Positions 1 through 8,145 of a stretch of DNA of 59,820 nucleotides are shown piece after piece. The first letter of the stretch is position 1. The number at the start of each line of letters is the position of its first letter. The stretch covers positions 1-59,820 of the forward strand of contig LMZT01000011.1 of the NCBI GenBank assembly GCA_001567115.1, given 5' to 3'. The notes under the pieces were generated by a model that saw only the letters and a list, made by a program, of their open reading frames with translations, made no database searches and was not told the origin of the DNA. This DNA comes from Candidatus Hinthialibacteria bacterium OLB16 (lineage in GTDB: Bacteria > Hinthialibacterota > Hinthialibacteria > OLB16). Both the position numbers and the translations under genes were made by a program.

Positions 1-307
1 CGAGAGTGAATATCCAGCCTCCCGCAGGTTGATGGTCCCGGATGGGAGGGGTCGATCCGGCTTGTTGATCCGGTCAATCTCCAGGGTCAAAAAATCTGGG
101 TTGATGGCAATTGGAAGCTGCATTGAGAAAAGCCGCTGCCAGCCCGCCAAGAAGAATCGCGCAAATCCCCTGCCCCAGGGTGAGGTCCCCCAGGCCCCGC
201 GCCAGCCAGGCCACCCAGCCGGCACTGAGAAAGCCGATCAATGGCGCAAGCAGTGTGAAGGGGCGCGCCAGCTGAAAGTAAAAGCCGCTTTTTCCCATGG
301 CGATCAA
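1..307 (-). CDS. UbiA-type prenyltransferase, N-terminal part, frame-disrupted and cut by the window edge
   Basis: UbiA-family enzymes are integral-membrane transferases that attach a prenyl chain to an aromatic or other acceptor. The N-terminus (TTG 307 or ATG 298) reads MGKSGFYFQLARPFTLLAP and continues with hydrophobic segments to NAASNC. The direct frame then stops at a TGA near 74. If one base is removed from each of four runs (84-86 GGG, 89-94 A6, 98-100 GGG, 106-107 GG) the frame reads NCINQIFDLEIDRINKPDRP, followed by LPSG and more sequence to base 1. That contains the family's N-x3-D-x3-D prenyl-diphosphate/Mg motif. The acceptor substrate cannot be told from this fragment. The rest of the gene lies to the left of the window. 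Confidence 0.72.
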
Positions 308-410
308 ACCATCTTGAGCAGATGACTCCTTCTGTCGTTCTCAGCCTGCCGTAAAAACATCGCTGCAGAGAAGCTCCGGGCACACCCCTCTTCACAAGGC
401 CTCTCGGGAA

Positions 411-1145
411 TCATCGATCGAAAAACTCGAAAGAATCATCCTCGGAATCATAAATCAGGCCACTTGCCTTTGAAGACCAGCGCGGCAGAATAAAGTGGCG
501 TCCGACACGCCTTTTCCCTTCCAGAATCCGGTAGGTCCGATAATGCCTGTGCCCCTGGACACACACATCGACCCCCTCATCGATCATCTTTTCGACATAA
601 GGCCAGTAGGGCTGCGTTTTCCAGAGAGATTTTTTACGGGTCACTTCATGAGTCAGATTGATCATCTTTCGCACCAGCTGGTCCTTGGCAGCCGAGGACA
701 GGCGATGGAAAGCCTTCATCGGGAGTGGACGGCGGATCAATCCATGCAGCAGGCGATAGCCGAAATCACGCCGGCACAGGTCATCTCCATGGCAGAGATG
801 AAAGCAGCGCCGTCCGAGGGTCCGGCGAATCGCCTCGAAGTGAATGGGAAAGGGGGGTTGGATCACTGGATCGAAGCACAGGGCGAAATCGCGGTTGCCG
901 ACAACAAATTCGAGCTCGCCGCCCTGATCGATAAATCTGTTCAGGATTGAAAAGATCCGGTTGCCGAACAGGTCATCGAGGCGTGCATCCCGATACCAGA
1001 TGTTGAATACATCCCCAAGCAGGAAAACACGGGAAACTCCCAGTTTCCGCAAATCTTCCAGAAGGAACTGCTCGAACCGTTCGATCCGTGCAGGCACCCG
1101 GTGATCCAGGTGGATATCCGAAACAAAAACCACTCTTTCGCTCAT
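411..1145 (-). CDS. lpxH: UDP-2,3-diacylglucosamine diphosphatase, LpxH-type metallophosphoesterase
   Basis: LpxH hydrolyses UDP-2,3-diacylglucosamine to lipid X and UMP in lipid A synthesis, at the inner face of the cytoplasmic membrane. The 244-residue protein has the calcineurin-like metal ligands in order: D10-I-H12 (SDIHLD), G44-D45..N48 (LLGDVFN), G83-N-R-D86, H119-G-D121 and G198-H-R-H201. GNRDF and CHGDDLC are typical of LpxH rather than of generic phosphoesterases. Length matches the family (about 240). It lies downstream of the UbiA-like gene on the same strand only if that gene's operon starts elsewhere; the two are separated by about 100 bases. It supports an LPS-bearing outer membrane. 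Some relatives are uncharacterised LpxH-like phosphatases, so the substrate is inferred. Confidence 0.8.
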   Translation of the reverse strand: MSERVVFVSDIHLDHRVPARIERFEQFLLEDLRKLGVSRVFLLGDVFNIWYRDARLDDLFGNRIFSILNRFIDQGGELEFVVGNRDFALCFDPVIQPPFPIHFEAIRRTLGRRCFHLCHGDDLCRRDFGYRLLHGLIRRPLPMKAFHRLSSAAKDQLVRKMINLTHEVTRKKSLWKTQPYWPYVEKMIDEGVDVCVQGHRHYRTYRILEGKRRVGRHFILPRWSSKASGLIYDSEDDSFEFFDR

Positions 1146-1384
1146 GAGAAATGGCAGAATAGCAGCCCCACGGAACAGTTGTCAGCCGCATCGAGACAGA
1201 GGGGGATTGCGTTGGTTCTCCAAATTAGATTTCCCTTTATTCAATTATCATTGGAATGCTTTGGCCTTTTTCTACGGCACATCTGGAGCTTCGGTAAATT
1301 TGTTCAACTGGCTTAAGACTTCTGCTATCCTCAAGTAAAATTCCTGCGCCAACGGAAAACGGACCTTTTCCTGTCTCAAGAAAA

Positions 1385-2374
1385 ATGAAAATCCCCCTAC
1401 TGCCAAAAAATGACCTTGGAGAATTTTTACCAAATCAGTTGAAGAACCTCGAGTATGCGCAGAATTTGATCCCGCAAATTGCCAAATCAAGGGACCTGGT
1501 TGATGAGATTGAAAAGGTCCTTCCTTCCATCCCTACGTTTCACCGATTTATTCAAGGAGACGCCAGGGAAATCGGCTATATTGAAGACAACTCTGTTCAT
1601 CTGATCGTGACATCGCCTCCTTACTGGACCCTGAAAAAGTATCACGAGCATGAAGCTCAGCTGGGTGCTGTAAACAAATATGAGGATTTTCTCATTGAAC
1701 TCGATAAAGTCTGGCATAATTGCTACCGGATACTGGTTCCGGGTGGTCGACTGGTTTGTGTTGTCGGGGATGTCTGTCTATCCAGAAAACAAAATGAGGG
1801 GCGGCACACTGTCATCCCGCTTCATGCTTCTATTCAGGAGCATTGCAGAAGGATCGGTTTTGATAACCTGGCGCCGATCATCTGGTATAAAATCTCCAAT
1901 GCAGCTTATGAATCATCAGGTAATGGCGGCGGATTCCTCGGAAAACCCTATGAGCCGAATGCAGTCATTAAGAACGACATCGAATACATCCTGATGGAAA
2001 GAAAGCCGGGTGGATATCGAAATCCGGACTTGCCGACTCGCATATTATCAACAATTTCCGAGGAAAATCATAAAAAGTGGTTCCAGTCGATCTGGTCAGG
2101 CGTAACAGGCGCATCGACGAAAGACCATCCTGCACCATTTCCTGAAGAACTGGCGGAACGTCTGATCCGTATGTTCTCATTTGTTGGTGACACAGTCGTT
2201 GATCCCTTTTCGGGAACAGGGACAACCTGTCTGGCATCAATCAAATCCGGCAGGAATTCCATCAGTGTTGAAATCGATCCTGGTTATTTCAGGAAAGCAT
2301 TGCGGCGAATCCGGATGATGACGGGTTCCCTTTTTTCGTCTACAACCATAACAGAGGAAAACAGAGGGATGTAG
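1385..2374 (+). CDS. Site-specific DNA methyltransferase, beta class (amino-methyltransferase) of a type II R-M system
   Basis: The protein (329 residues) should methylate an exocyclic amino group (N4-cytosine or N6-adenine) using S-adenosylmethionine. Catalytic motif IV is TSPPYW (76-81). The SAM-binding motif I is DPFSGTGTT (273-281) near the C-terminus, followed by the acidic SVEIDP. Motif IV before motif I is the beta-class order. S-P-P-Y is commonest in N4-cytosine enzymes but not exclusive to them. The endonuclease gene starts 3 bases after its stop, so the pair is probably one transcript. The gene is visibly AT-rich: two sampled 60-base lines (1441 and 1501) have 29 and 25 G+C, against about 40 in a line at 13141. 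That suggests horizontal acquisition. It carries a CTCGAG site itself at 1448-1453. Confidence 0.88.
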   Translation: MKIPLLPKNDLGEFLPNQLKNLEYAQNLIPQIAKSRDLVDEIEKVLPSIPTFHRFIQGDAREIGYIEDNSVHLIVTSPPYWTLKKYHEHEAQLGAVNKYEDFLIELDKVWHNCYRILVPGGRLVCVVGDVCLSRKQNEGRHTVIPLHASIQEHCRRIGFDNLAPIIWYKISNAAYESSGNGGGFLGKPYEPNAVIKNDIEYILMERKPGGYRNPDLPTRILSTISEENHKKWFQSIWSGVTGASTKDHPAPFPEELAERLIRMFSFVGDTVVDPFSGTGTTCLASIKSGRNSISVEIDPGYFRKALRRIRMMTGSLFSSTTITEENRGM

Positions 2375-2377
2375 AGA

Positions 2378-3109
2378 ATGGATTTGAGCAGGCAGGTGTC
2401 AAGAGCCATTAAACATTTCTGGAAGGTGAGAATGGAACAACAGGACCGGCAAGGCATTCACCTCACCCCAAAGGACAGAGGCAATCGGGCTGCTGTTACC
2501 GGGAGGAAACATCTGGATGGCTTCATTGAACTGCTGAATAAGATCCTGTTCGAATCAGGCCTCCCCAAAACCACGATCCATTCCGATGCAACCACTCTCC
2601 CAGGATATTATCGCCCGACCAAAGGCTGGGATCTGGTTGTTGTATCAGAGGATTGCCTGCTCGCAACCATCGAGTTGAAGTCCCATATCGGTCCATCATT
2701 TGGAAACAATTTCAACAATCGGACCGAAGAAGCCCTTGGCAGCTCAGCTGACCTTTTGACCGCTTACCGTGAGGGGAAATTTAGACCATCCCCAAAACCA
2801 TGGATGGGCTGGTTCATGCTGCTTGAGGATTGCCCTGGATCCAGCTCGCCTGTTCGAGTTGACGAGCCTTATTTCGATGTCTTTCCTGAGTTCAAGCAAT
2901 CCTCTTATCTCAAGCGCTATGAAATACTTTGCCACCGGCTCCTCAGAGAAAGATTATATGATGGAGTCTGCTTGCTTTTGACTCGAAGAGAAGCAGGGCT
3001 TAAGGGCCATTTTACCGAACCAGACGCCGAACTCAGCTTCAACCGCTTTGCTGCATCCCTGATTGCTCATGTCACCGCCTGCGCCAGGCTTGGAATCATC
3101 CAGACATAA
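2378..3109 (+). CDS. PaeR7I/XhoI-family type II restriction endonuclease (probable CTCGAG cutter)
   Basis: The 243-residue protein resembles the PaeR7I/XhoI family, which cleaves CTCGAG. Recognisable blocks are LPGYYRPTKGWDLVVV (75-90), IELKS (98-102) and IGPSFGNNFNNRTEEALGS (104-122). A PD-(D/E)xK active site is visible as D85 followed by E99-L-K101. Size fits the family (about 245). It starts 3 bases after the methyltransferase stop codon. The recognition site is inferred from family membership alone. The known PaeR7I and XhoI systems have a different, larger N6-adenine methyltransferase as far as I recall, so the pairing here with a 329-residue TSPPYW enzyme is unusual. CTCGAG is not avoided in the window (4366, 4981, 5896, 10496 and others), so an active enzyme would need an active partner. 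Confidence 0.85.
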   Translation: MDLSRQVSRAIKHFWKVRMEQQDRQGIHLTPKDRGNRAAVTGRKHLDGFIELLNKILFESGLPKTTIHSDATTLPGYYRPTKGWDLVVVSEDCLLATIELKSHIGPSFGNNFNNRTEEALGSSADLLTAYREGKFRPSPKPWMGWFMLLEDCPGSSSPVRVDEPYFDVFPEFKQSSYLKRYEILCHRLLRERLYDGVCLLLTRREAGLKGHFTEPDAELSFNRFAASLIAHVTACARLGIIQT

Positions 3110-3455
3110 CAAGCAGACGTTTATCCCCTCCACCTCTCACTCCGATATACCCCCATATCTTTCTGATATGAGGAAAAGACCTGCATTGGGCGCTGTGAAG
3201 CTGGGCCTCGAAAAAAGCCCCTCTCAAGCCAAACTGATCCGGGATTCTCAAAAGCCCGAAATATCCTGAAAATCAACCCCAATAAGGCCTCACAGCCCCT
3301 TTTCTGTGCAGCTGTGAATCCGGGAATGATTCGACGGATGTTTGGGCAGAGAGTTGGCATGATTGTTGATCTACAGGGTTATGCCAATCGACCGCATGGA
3401 TCCAGCAAGATGCCTGTGGAGATGAACAGTGAAAGGAAACGAGAAGGATGAAAAA

Positions 3456-3536
3456 GACGGTAGGTTCTGGAGCCCAAAACCCCCAACCCCCCTCCAGCCC
3501 CAAAAGCCCAAAATCCACATTCCCGAACCTACCGTC
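3456..3536. repeat. 12-bp perfect inverted repeat enclosing a C-rich/G-quadruplex-type loop
   Basis: GACGGTAGGTTC (3456-3467) is exactly complementary to GAACCTACCGTC (3525-3536). The 57-base loop is C-rich on the plus strand. On the minus strand it has five G tracts separated by 2-5 bases: GGG, GGGG, GGGGGG, GGGGG and GGG. That satisfies the usual G3+N1-7 quadruplex pattern. It could be a structured terminator, a protein-binding site or a small mobile-element remnant. No flanking target duplication was seen. Confidence 0.75.
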
Positions 3537-3616
3537 GATTCAGCGCATACCATCATGAATGATCCCGGAAGGATGCTTCCCTGACTCCAGGACAAGCAGA
3601 GAAGAGCCTTCCCTCC

Positions 3617-3648
3617 TTCGGCGCCCGGATTTCACCCCGGGTGCCGAA
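3617..3648. repeat. Strong 12-bp hairpin, possible transcription terminator
   Basis: TTCGGCGCCCGG (3617-3628) pairs with CCGGGTGCCGAA (3637-3648) with one G-T wobble and an 8-base loop. Neither side carries a convincing T run in the direction of transcription, so it is not a classical intrinsic terminator. It lies 88 bases before the glycosyltransferase start. Confidence 0.5.
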
Positions 3649-3735
3649 GCCCACGAAAAAGAACCCACCCATTCTCCCAGCCATCCTTTTGTTTGGATTG
3701 ACGCTTTTTTCGAAGAAACATAATCTGCTCATCTT

Positions 3736-6708
3736 ATGTGGACTCCAATTGAAACCGACTCACTGCCCTTCATTCCCCGCAGGTGGCGCCTGATTCTTTC
3801 AATCATCCTGATCGGTTCGGCCCTGGTGCTGGCCGGTTACTCTGTTCTGGCTTTATCGGATCTGATCGGCCTGTGTTCGCCCGACTTCCGCCCACGCCAG
3901 GGGATCAGCCTCAAGCCATTCCTCAATCCCGCTTTCCCCGATCACCTGCCCTGGGTTGAATATCGTTCATCGAACCCTTATTACCTCTATCTTCTTGGCG
4001 CCATGCTGCTGTTTGGCGCAGGTGTGTTCCTCAGCAATGACATGCCTTCACACAGGAAATCACCGATCCCCTGGAAGGCAGAAATCATCCTCGCCCTGCT
4101 GGTTTTTCTGGTGGCCGTGTTTTTCCGATTTTATCTGTCCGACCGATTCCCCTATGGCCTCCATTACGACGAAAGCACCAATGCCATGATCGGCAATGAT
4201 TTTATCGACGAATGGAAACCCGGGGCCCAGGCCCGCATTCACGATATCCAGGATCAAATCTCCAGCAAAGATGACGAAATTCAGGCCCTTATGAATGGCG
4301 GAATGACTGATGACGATCCTGAGGTCATTCGCCTGAAAACAGAAAGACAGCAGATTCGCCGCCAGCTCGAGGATGTCCAGGTTCCTGTCTTTACCCCGCA
4401 GGGATTTGGCAAGGCCACCATGCACATGTACCAGATTGCCCTGGCGATGAAATGGTTTGGTTCATCGATCTTTTCCATCCGCCTGCCGACCATGATCGCC
4501 GGTGTTCTCGGAGTCATAGCGCTGTATCTGCTCCTCAGGCTGTTATGCGATGTTCCGGCTGCCCTGCTGGGTGCGATGTTCCTGGCGGCCATGCGCTGGC
4601 ATGTCAACTTTTCGCGTGTGGCATACGATGCCATCGAAGCCCCCTTCATCATCACGATAACCGCCTTCTTCTTTTTCCTGGCCTATCAGCATCGGGATCT
4701 CACCAGAACACCCGACCCCGAAGAGGGGGAGGTTCCTCTGACCTGCCGCTGGATCGGCTTTTACTGGCTGAAATGGGTGGTGATCACCGCGCCTGTCTGG
4801 CTGCTTTCCGGTTACTGTTTCGGTTTGAGCATTTACTCCTATAAACCACTTTATCTCTTTCCGGGATTTCTGGGTGTGTTCCTGCTCGCACGCTTCATCA
4901 TTCAGCGCCAGATGCTGCGCTGGAACCTGATTGGATTCTGCCTGTTCGGTATTGCTGCGTATTTCTGCGCCAGCGAGATGCTCGAGTTCCGGAGAGAGCA
5001 TCCGGAGGTATTCTCGGAGAGGCTGAACATGGTGAGCATCCTCAATTTCTCCGAACCCTGGAAAAACAACTGGGGCCGGATTTGGGATAATCTGCTGGTC
5101 AGTTACCGTATGTTCCATATCCGTGGCGATATCAACCCGCGCCACAATTTCCCTTATGCGCCGATGACTCATCCGATCCTCGGTGCACTGTTTCCGCTCG
5201 GAATGGCCTGGGCTCTGGTGCGCTGGAGGACTCGGCTGGGCCTTTTTTCTCTCGGCTGGTTCTCCGCCATGCTGCTGCCCATGGTCCTGTCCATCGAAGC
5301 CCCGAATGTCCTGCGCTCGATCTGCATCATCCCGGTCATCTGTCTCTGGTCCGCCATCGCTCTCCGGCAGTTTGGATTATGCTTCCTGGTGCTGGCTGAA
5401 GACTGGCTGCCAGGCCGGAAATGGTTGAGCGGGACACTGGCAGGAATCGGATGGGCCTTCACCCTTTTTCTGGCTGTTGTTTTCTGGCGGGGTGAATACC
5501 AGCTCTTTTTCAGAGACCAGCTCCCCAAACCGGAACCATATCTCCATTACGATGCCAAATTTGTCGACATGGCCCGCTTTGTGAATGACCAGAAAGGGAA
5601 CTTCTATGCAGTCAGTGATGCCAATGGCCACAACTCGCTGAAGCTGCTCAACAAGCCCGGCATCTGGAAAAACCACCTCTTCCTGCAGCAGGAATTACCG
5701 GCCCAGGGTGATGAAGATATCGATGCGCTTTATATCATCATGGAACCCTGGAACCGCCCGGACAAAAGGCGCTGGCTCGAATGGCTCTATGGACCTGAGG
5801 TCCAGGGAAAAGACGAGAAGGATCCCTTCGGGGCGAAGATATTCAGCTGGTTTCGAGTTCCCGCCGATATCAAGATAAAGCACCGCGGCTTCTCACTCGA
5901 GGTGGCCGATGCTTCCGGTGAACAGGAGGCCAAAGTTCTACCGACGATTCCTTCCCTTTCCTTCGATCCCGGGGATTTGGGACTCTCCAGCCCGTTAGCT
6001 CTCAAGGGAAAGGCGATGTGGGTGATTCCTGAGGGCCGCCAGGGAATCCAGCGTTTCCGCCTGGAAACACCAGATCGATTCACTCTATGGATCGATGGGG
6101 AAGTTGTCCTGGATGCAACCGGAACCAGCGAAGCAATCGAAGTGGAGAAAGACCTGCTCGCGGGTGCTCACCAGGTTGAATTCACCCTGGTCCGTTCCGG
6201 CGCAACTGGACGCACCCAGGTGCTTTATCATTCACCCGGGAATCCCTCATTCGAGGATTTCGGTGGAGAGCAATTCCATGATCGCGGGATGCTTCCCGAT
6301 GGTTTGAGGATGAGCTGGTGGTTCGGAAGCCGCCGCTGGCAAACCCGCCCGGATTATGTCTGGGTCGATCCGGTCATCAATTATCGCTGGAACCCTCCTT
6401 ACAAATTCCCATTCAGCTTCAGATGGGAGGGGTACCTCAACTGCCCGATCTCTGGAAACTATGTCATCGGAACCGAAGCATGGGATTATGCCCTGGTCGA
6501 GATCGATGGAAACAAGGTTGTCGAAAGTCCCAATCAACGCGATCAGAAGAACCGTTATATCACTGGAACCATGGAACTCTCCCAGGGGAGACACAAGATT
6601 CGTGTGCTCTATTCGGATGATATTGGTGGCGGTGAGGCCCTGAGGCTGTACTGGACAGTTCCCGGGCGCGGAAGAGAGATCATCCCTGAGGAGGCCCTTT
6701 CCTACTGA
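3736..6708 (+). CDS. Large GT39/ArnT-like membrane glycosyltransferase with coiled-coil insert and PA14-like tail
   Basis: The 990-residue protein looks like a GT-C fold glycosyltransferase, which takes a sugar from a polyprenyl phosphate and adds it to an acceptor outside the cytoplasmic membrane. Hydrophobic helices occur near 18-45, 85-100 and 115-135, then in a long series from about 230 to 580. The acidic loop motif HYDES (143-147) fits the family's first periplasmic loop. A charged, heptad-like insert (about 165-210) follows it. After the membrane part the protein has two beta-rich modules. The last (about 885-990) has the PA14 pattern: FSFRWEGYL, GNYVIGTEAWDYALVEIDG and GRHKIRVLYSDD. 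PA14 domains often bind carbohydrate, so the tail may bind glycan. The MFS gene begins one base after its stop. Donor and acceptor are unknown. Confidence 0.75.
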   Translation: MWTPIETDSLPFIPRRWRLILSIILIGSALVLAGYSVLALSDLIGLCSPDFRPRQGISLKPFLNPAFPDHLPWVEYRSSNPYYLYLLGAMLLFGAGVFLSNDMPSHRKSPIPWKAEIILALLVFLVAVFFRFYLSDRFPYGLHYDESTNAMIGNDFIDEWKPGAQARIHDIQDQISSKDDEIQALMNGGMTDDDPEVIRLKTERQQIRRQLEDVQVPVFTPQGFGKATMHMYQIALAMKWFGSSIFSIRLPTMIAGVLGVIALYLLLRLLCDVPAALLGAMFLAAMRWHVNFSRVAYDAIEAPFIITITAFFFFLAYQHRDLTRTPDPEEGEVPLTCRWIGFYWLKWVVITAPVWLLSGYCFGLSIYSYKPLYLFPGFLGVFLLARFIIQRQMLRWNLIGFCLFGIAAYFCASEMLEFRREHPEVFSERLNMVSILNFSEPWKNNWGRIWDNLLVSYRMFHIRGDINPRHNFPYAPMTHPILGALFPLGMAWALVRWRTRLGLFSLGWFSAMLLPMVLSIEAPNVLRSICIIPVICLWSAIALRQFGLCFLVLAEDWLPGRKWLSGTLAGIGWAFTLFLAVVFWRGEYQLFFRDQLPKPEPYLHYDAKFVDMARFVNDQKGNFYAVSDANGHNSLKLLNKPGIWKNHLFLQQELPAQGDEDIDALYIIMEPWNRPDKRRWLEWLYGPEVQGKDEKDPFGAKIFSWFRVPADIKIKHRGFSLEVADASGEQEAKVLPTIPSLSFDPGDLGLSSPLALKGKAMWVIPEGRQGIQRFRLETPDRFTLWIDGEVVLDATGTSEAIEVEKDLLAGAHQVEFTLVRSGATGRTQVLYHSPGNPSFEDFGGEQFHDRGMLPDGLRMSWWFGSRRWQTRPDYVWVDPVINYRWNPPYKFPFSFRWEGYLNCPISGNYVIGTEAWDYALVEIDGNKVVESPNQRDQKNRYITGTMELSQGRHKIRVLYSDDIGGGEALRLYWTVPGRGREIIPEEALSY

Positions 6709-6709
6709 T

Positions 6710-7945
6710 ATGCAGTCCGATAAAACCAAGAGCAAATCATCCCTGTTGATCATTTTTTTCACTGTCTTCATCGATCTGGTCGGATTCGGAATCATTATCC
6801 CGGTCCTTCAACCCTATGCACGACTGTATGGAGCGACCGATTTCCAGGCCGGATTGCTGGTGGGCACCTTTTCGGCCATTCAATTCTTTGTCATCCCGAT
6901 CTGGGGGTGGTTAAGCGATCGATTCGGGCGCAAACCGATCGTGCTGGCCGGGCTGCTAGGGACCAGCCTATCCTACCTGGTCCTGGCTGTGGCTCCCAAC
7001 CTGGCCACCCTTTTTGTGGGGCGAATTCTGGCCGGGCTGTTTGCTGGAAACCTGGTGGCGGCCCAGGCCTACATTGCGGATGTAACTCCCCCCGAAAACC
7101 GGGCGCATGGCATGGGTTTGATCGGGGTCGCATTCGGCCTCGGGTTTATCCTCGGCCCGGTGATCGGAGGGATCCTCAGCCATTATTCTTTCAGCCATCC
7201 CTCCTATGCGGCCGCCATTGCCTCAGGACTGGCCTTCCTGTTTGGGCTGACAGAGCTCAGAGAATCTCTTCCCCCTGAAAAGCGCCCAAAACACGCCCCC
7301 TTGCGCCACCCGATCCTGAATGTCTCGCATGTGACTTCGGACAAGCTGGTGTTTCGAGTCATTCTGGCCAATTTCTTTTTCGTCACAGCTTTCGCCATGT
7401 GGGACACTGTTTTTGTCCTGTTTGTCGGGAACCACATTCTGACGGGCCTCTCAGAAACCCAGCTTTCACGCAAAGTCGGCTACCTGATAGCCTTTGCTGG
7501 ATTGGTTTCAGCCCTCATCCAGGGTGGAGCCATCCGGCCCATGGTCAAGAGGTATGGTGAAAAAAACCTTGTCCAGGCTGGATTTATTCTTCAAATTGCC
7601 GGATGCCTCGGGTTTCTGGGCCTTACTTTCTGGGGTGGAACCCAGAGCAGCGTGAGCCTGATTCCACTGCTGATTCTGATCGGCATTGGCTCCGGCCTGT
7701 CCAACCCTACCCTGATCGCCATGGCCTCGAAGCTGGCTCACCCTGAAAGGCAGGGAGAGGTGCTTGGGGCTTTCCGTGGGATCGGCAGCCTCGCACGAGC
7801 TGTTGGACCGTTGTGTGGCGCCTTCCTTTTCGGAAAAGTTTCACAAGCATCCCCCTATGCTGCCGGAGCTGTTCTCCTGATGGTTTCAGCGATGCTTTTA
7901 TGGGGGCGTTTCGAATATTACCAATCATCCCCCTCGGATGAATAA
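6710..7945 (+). CDS. MFS drug/proton antiporter, DHA1 (TetA-like) family
   Basis: The 411-residue protein has the twelve-helix layout of the major facilitator superfamily. The opening IDLVGFGIIIPVLQPYA matches TetA-type exporters. Motif A, GWLSDRFGRKP, joins helices 2 and 3. The exporter signature motif C is GVAFGLGFILGPVIGG in helix 5. It begins one base after the glycosyltransferase stop, so it is probably co-translated with it. Its substrate cannot be read from sequence. The name 'tetracycline resistance' would be unsafe, since most family members of this type in environmental bacteria export other compounds. Confidence 0.85.
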   Translation: MQSDKTKSKSSLLIIFFTVFIDLVGFGIIIPVLQPYARLYGATDFQAGLLVGTFSAIQFFVIPIWGWLSDRFGRKPIVLAGLLGTSLSYLVLAVAPNLATLFVGRILAGLFAGNLVAAQAYIADVTPPENRAHGMGLIGVAFGLGFILGPVIGGILSHYSFSHPSYAAAIASGLAFLFGLTELRESLPPEKRPKHAPLRHPILNVSHVTSDKLVFRVILANFFFVTAFAMWDTVFVLFVGNHILTGLSETQLSRKVGYLIAFAGLVSALIQGGAIRPMVKRYGEKNLVQAGFILQIAGCLGFLGLTFWGGTQSSVSLIPLLILIGIGSGLSNPTLIAMASKLAHPERQGEVLGAFRGIGSLARAVGPLCGAFLFGKVSQASPYAAGAVLLMVSAMLLWGRFEYYQSSPSDE

Positions 7946-8003
7946 ACCCTGAAGGAATCCCTGTCTCCGCTTGCGGAAAGGTCGGTTTCAGCCGGTGCGG
8001 GGA

Positions 8004-8032
8004 TTGACCCTTGAAGGACGAACGATTAACCT
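8004..8032 (+). promoter_or_regulatory. Sigma-70-like promoter for tRNA-Leu
   Basis: TTGACC (8004-8009) and TAACCT (8027-8032) are separated by 17 bases. Transcription from it would start about 15 bases before the tRNA 5' end, a normal leader length. Confidence 0.5.
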
Positions 8033-8055
8033 TTCAACGAAATTCGCACCGAATT

Positions 8056-8140
<85 letters not shown>

Positions 8141-8145
8141 CTCTG

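Larger units (their letters stand above)
3110..3735. other. 626-base intergenic region with structured repeats, no convincing gene
   Basis: No reading frame here has a good ribosome site or family-like protein. The region separates the R-M pair from the glycosyltransferase. It holds the inverted repeat with C-rich loop at 3456-3536 and a strong hairpin at 3617-3648, both listed separately. A short AT-rich stretch with an A-rich run lies just before the glycosyltransferase start (3690-3735), where its promoter could be, but I see no clear -35/-10 pair. Confidence 0.6.

Noticed and set aside
6710-7945. A tetracycline-resistance gene call
   Set aside because: Only family-level motifs A and C are shared; no evidence identifies the substrate.
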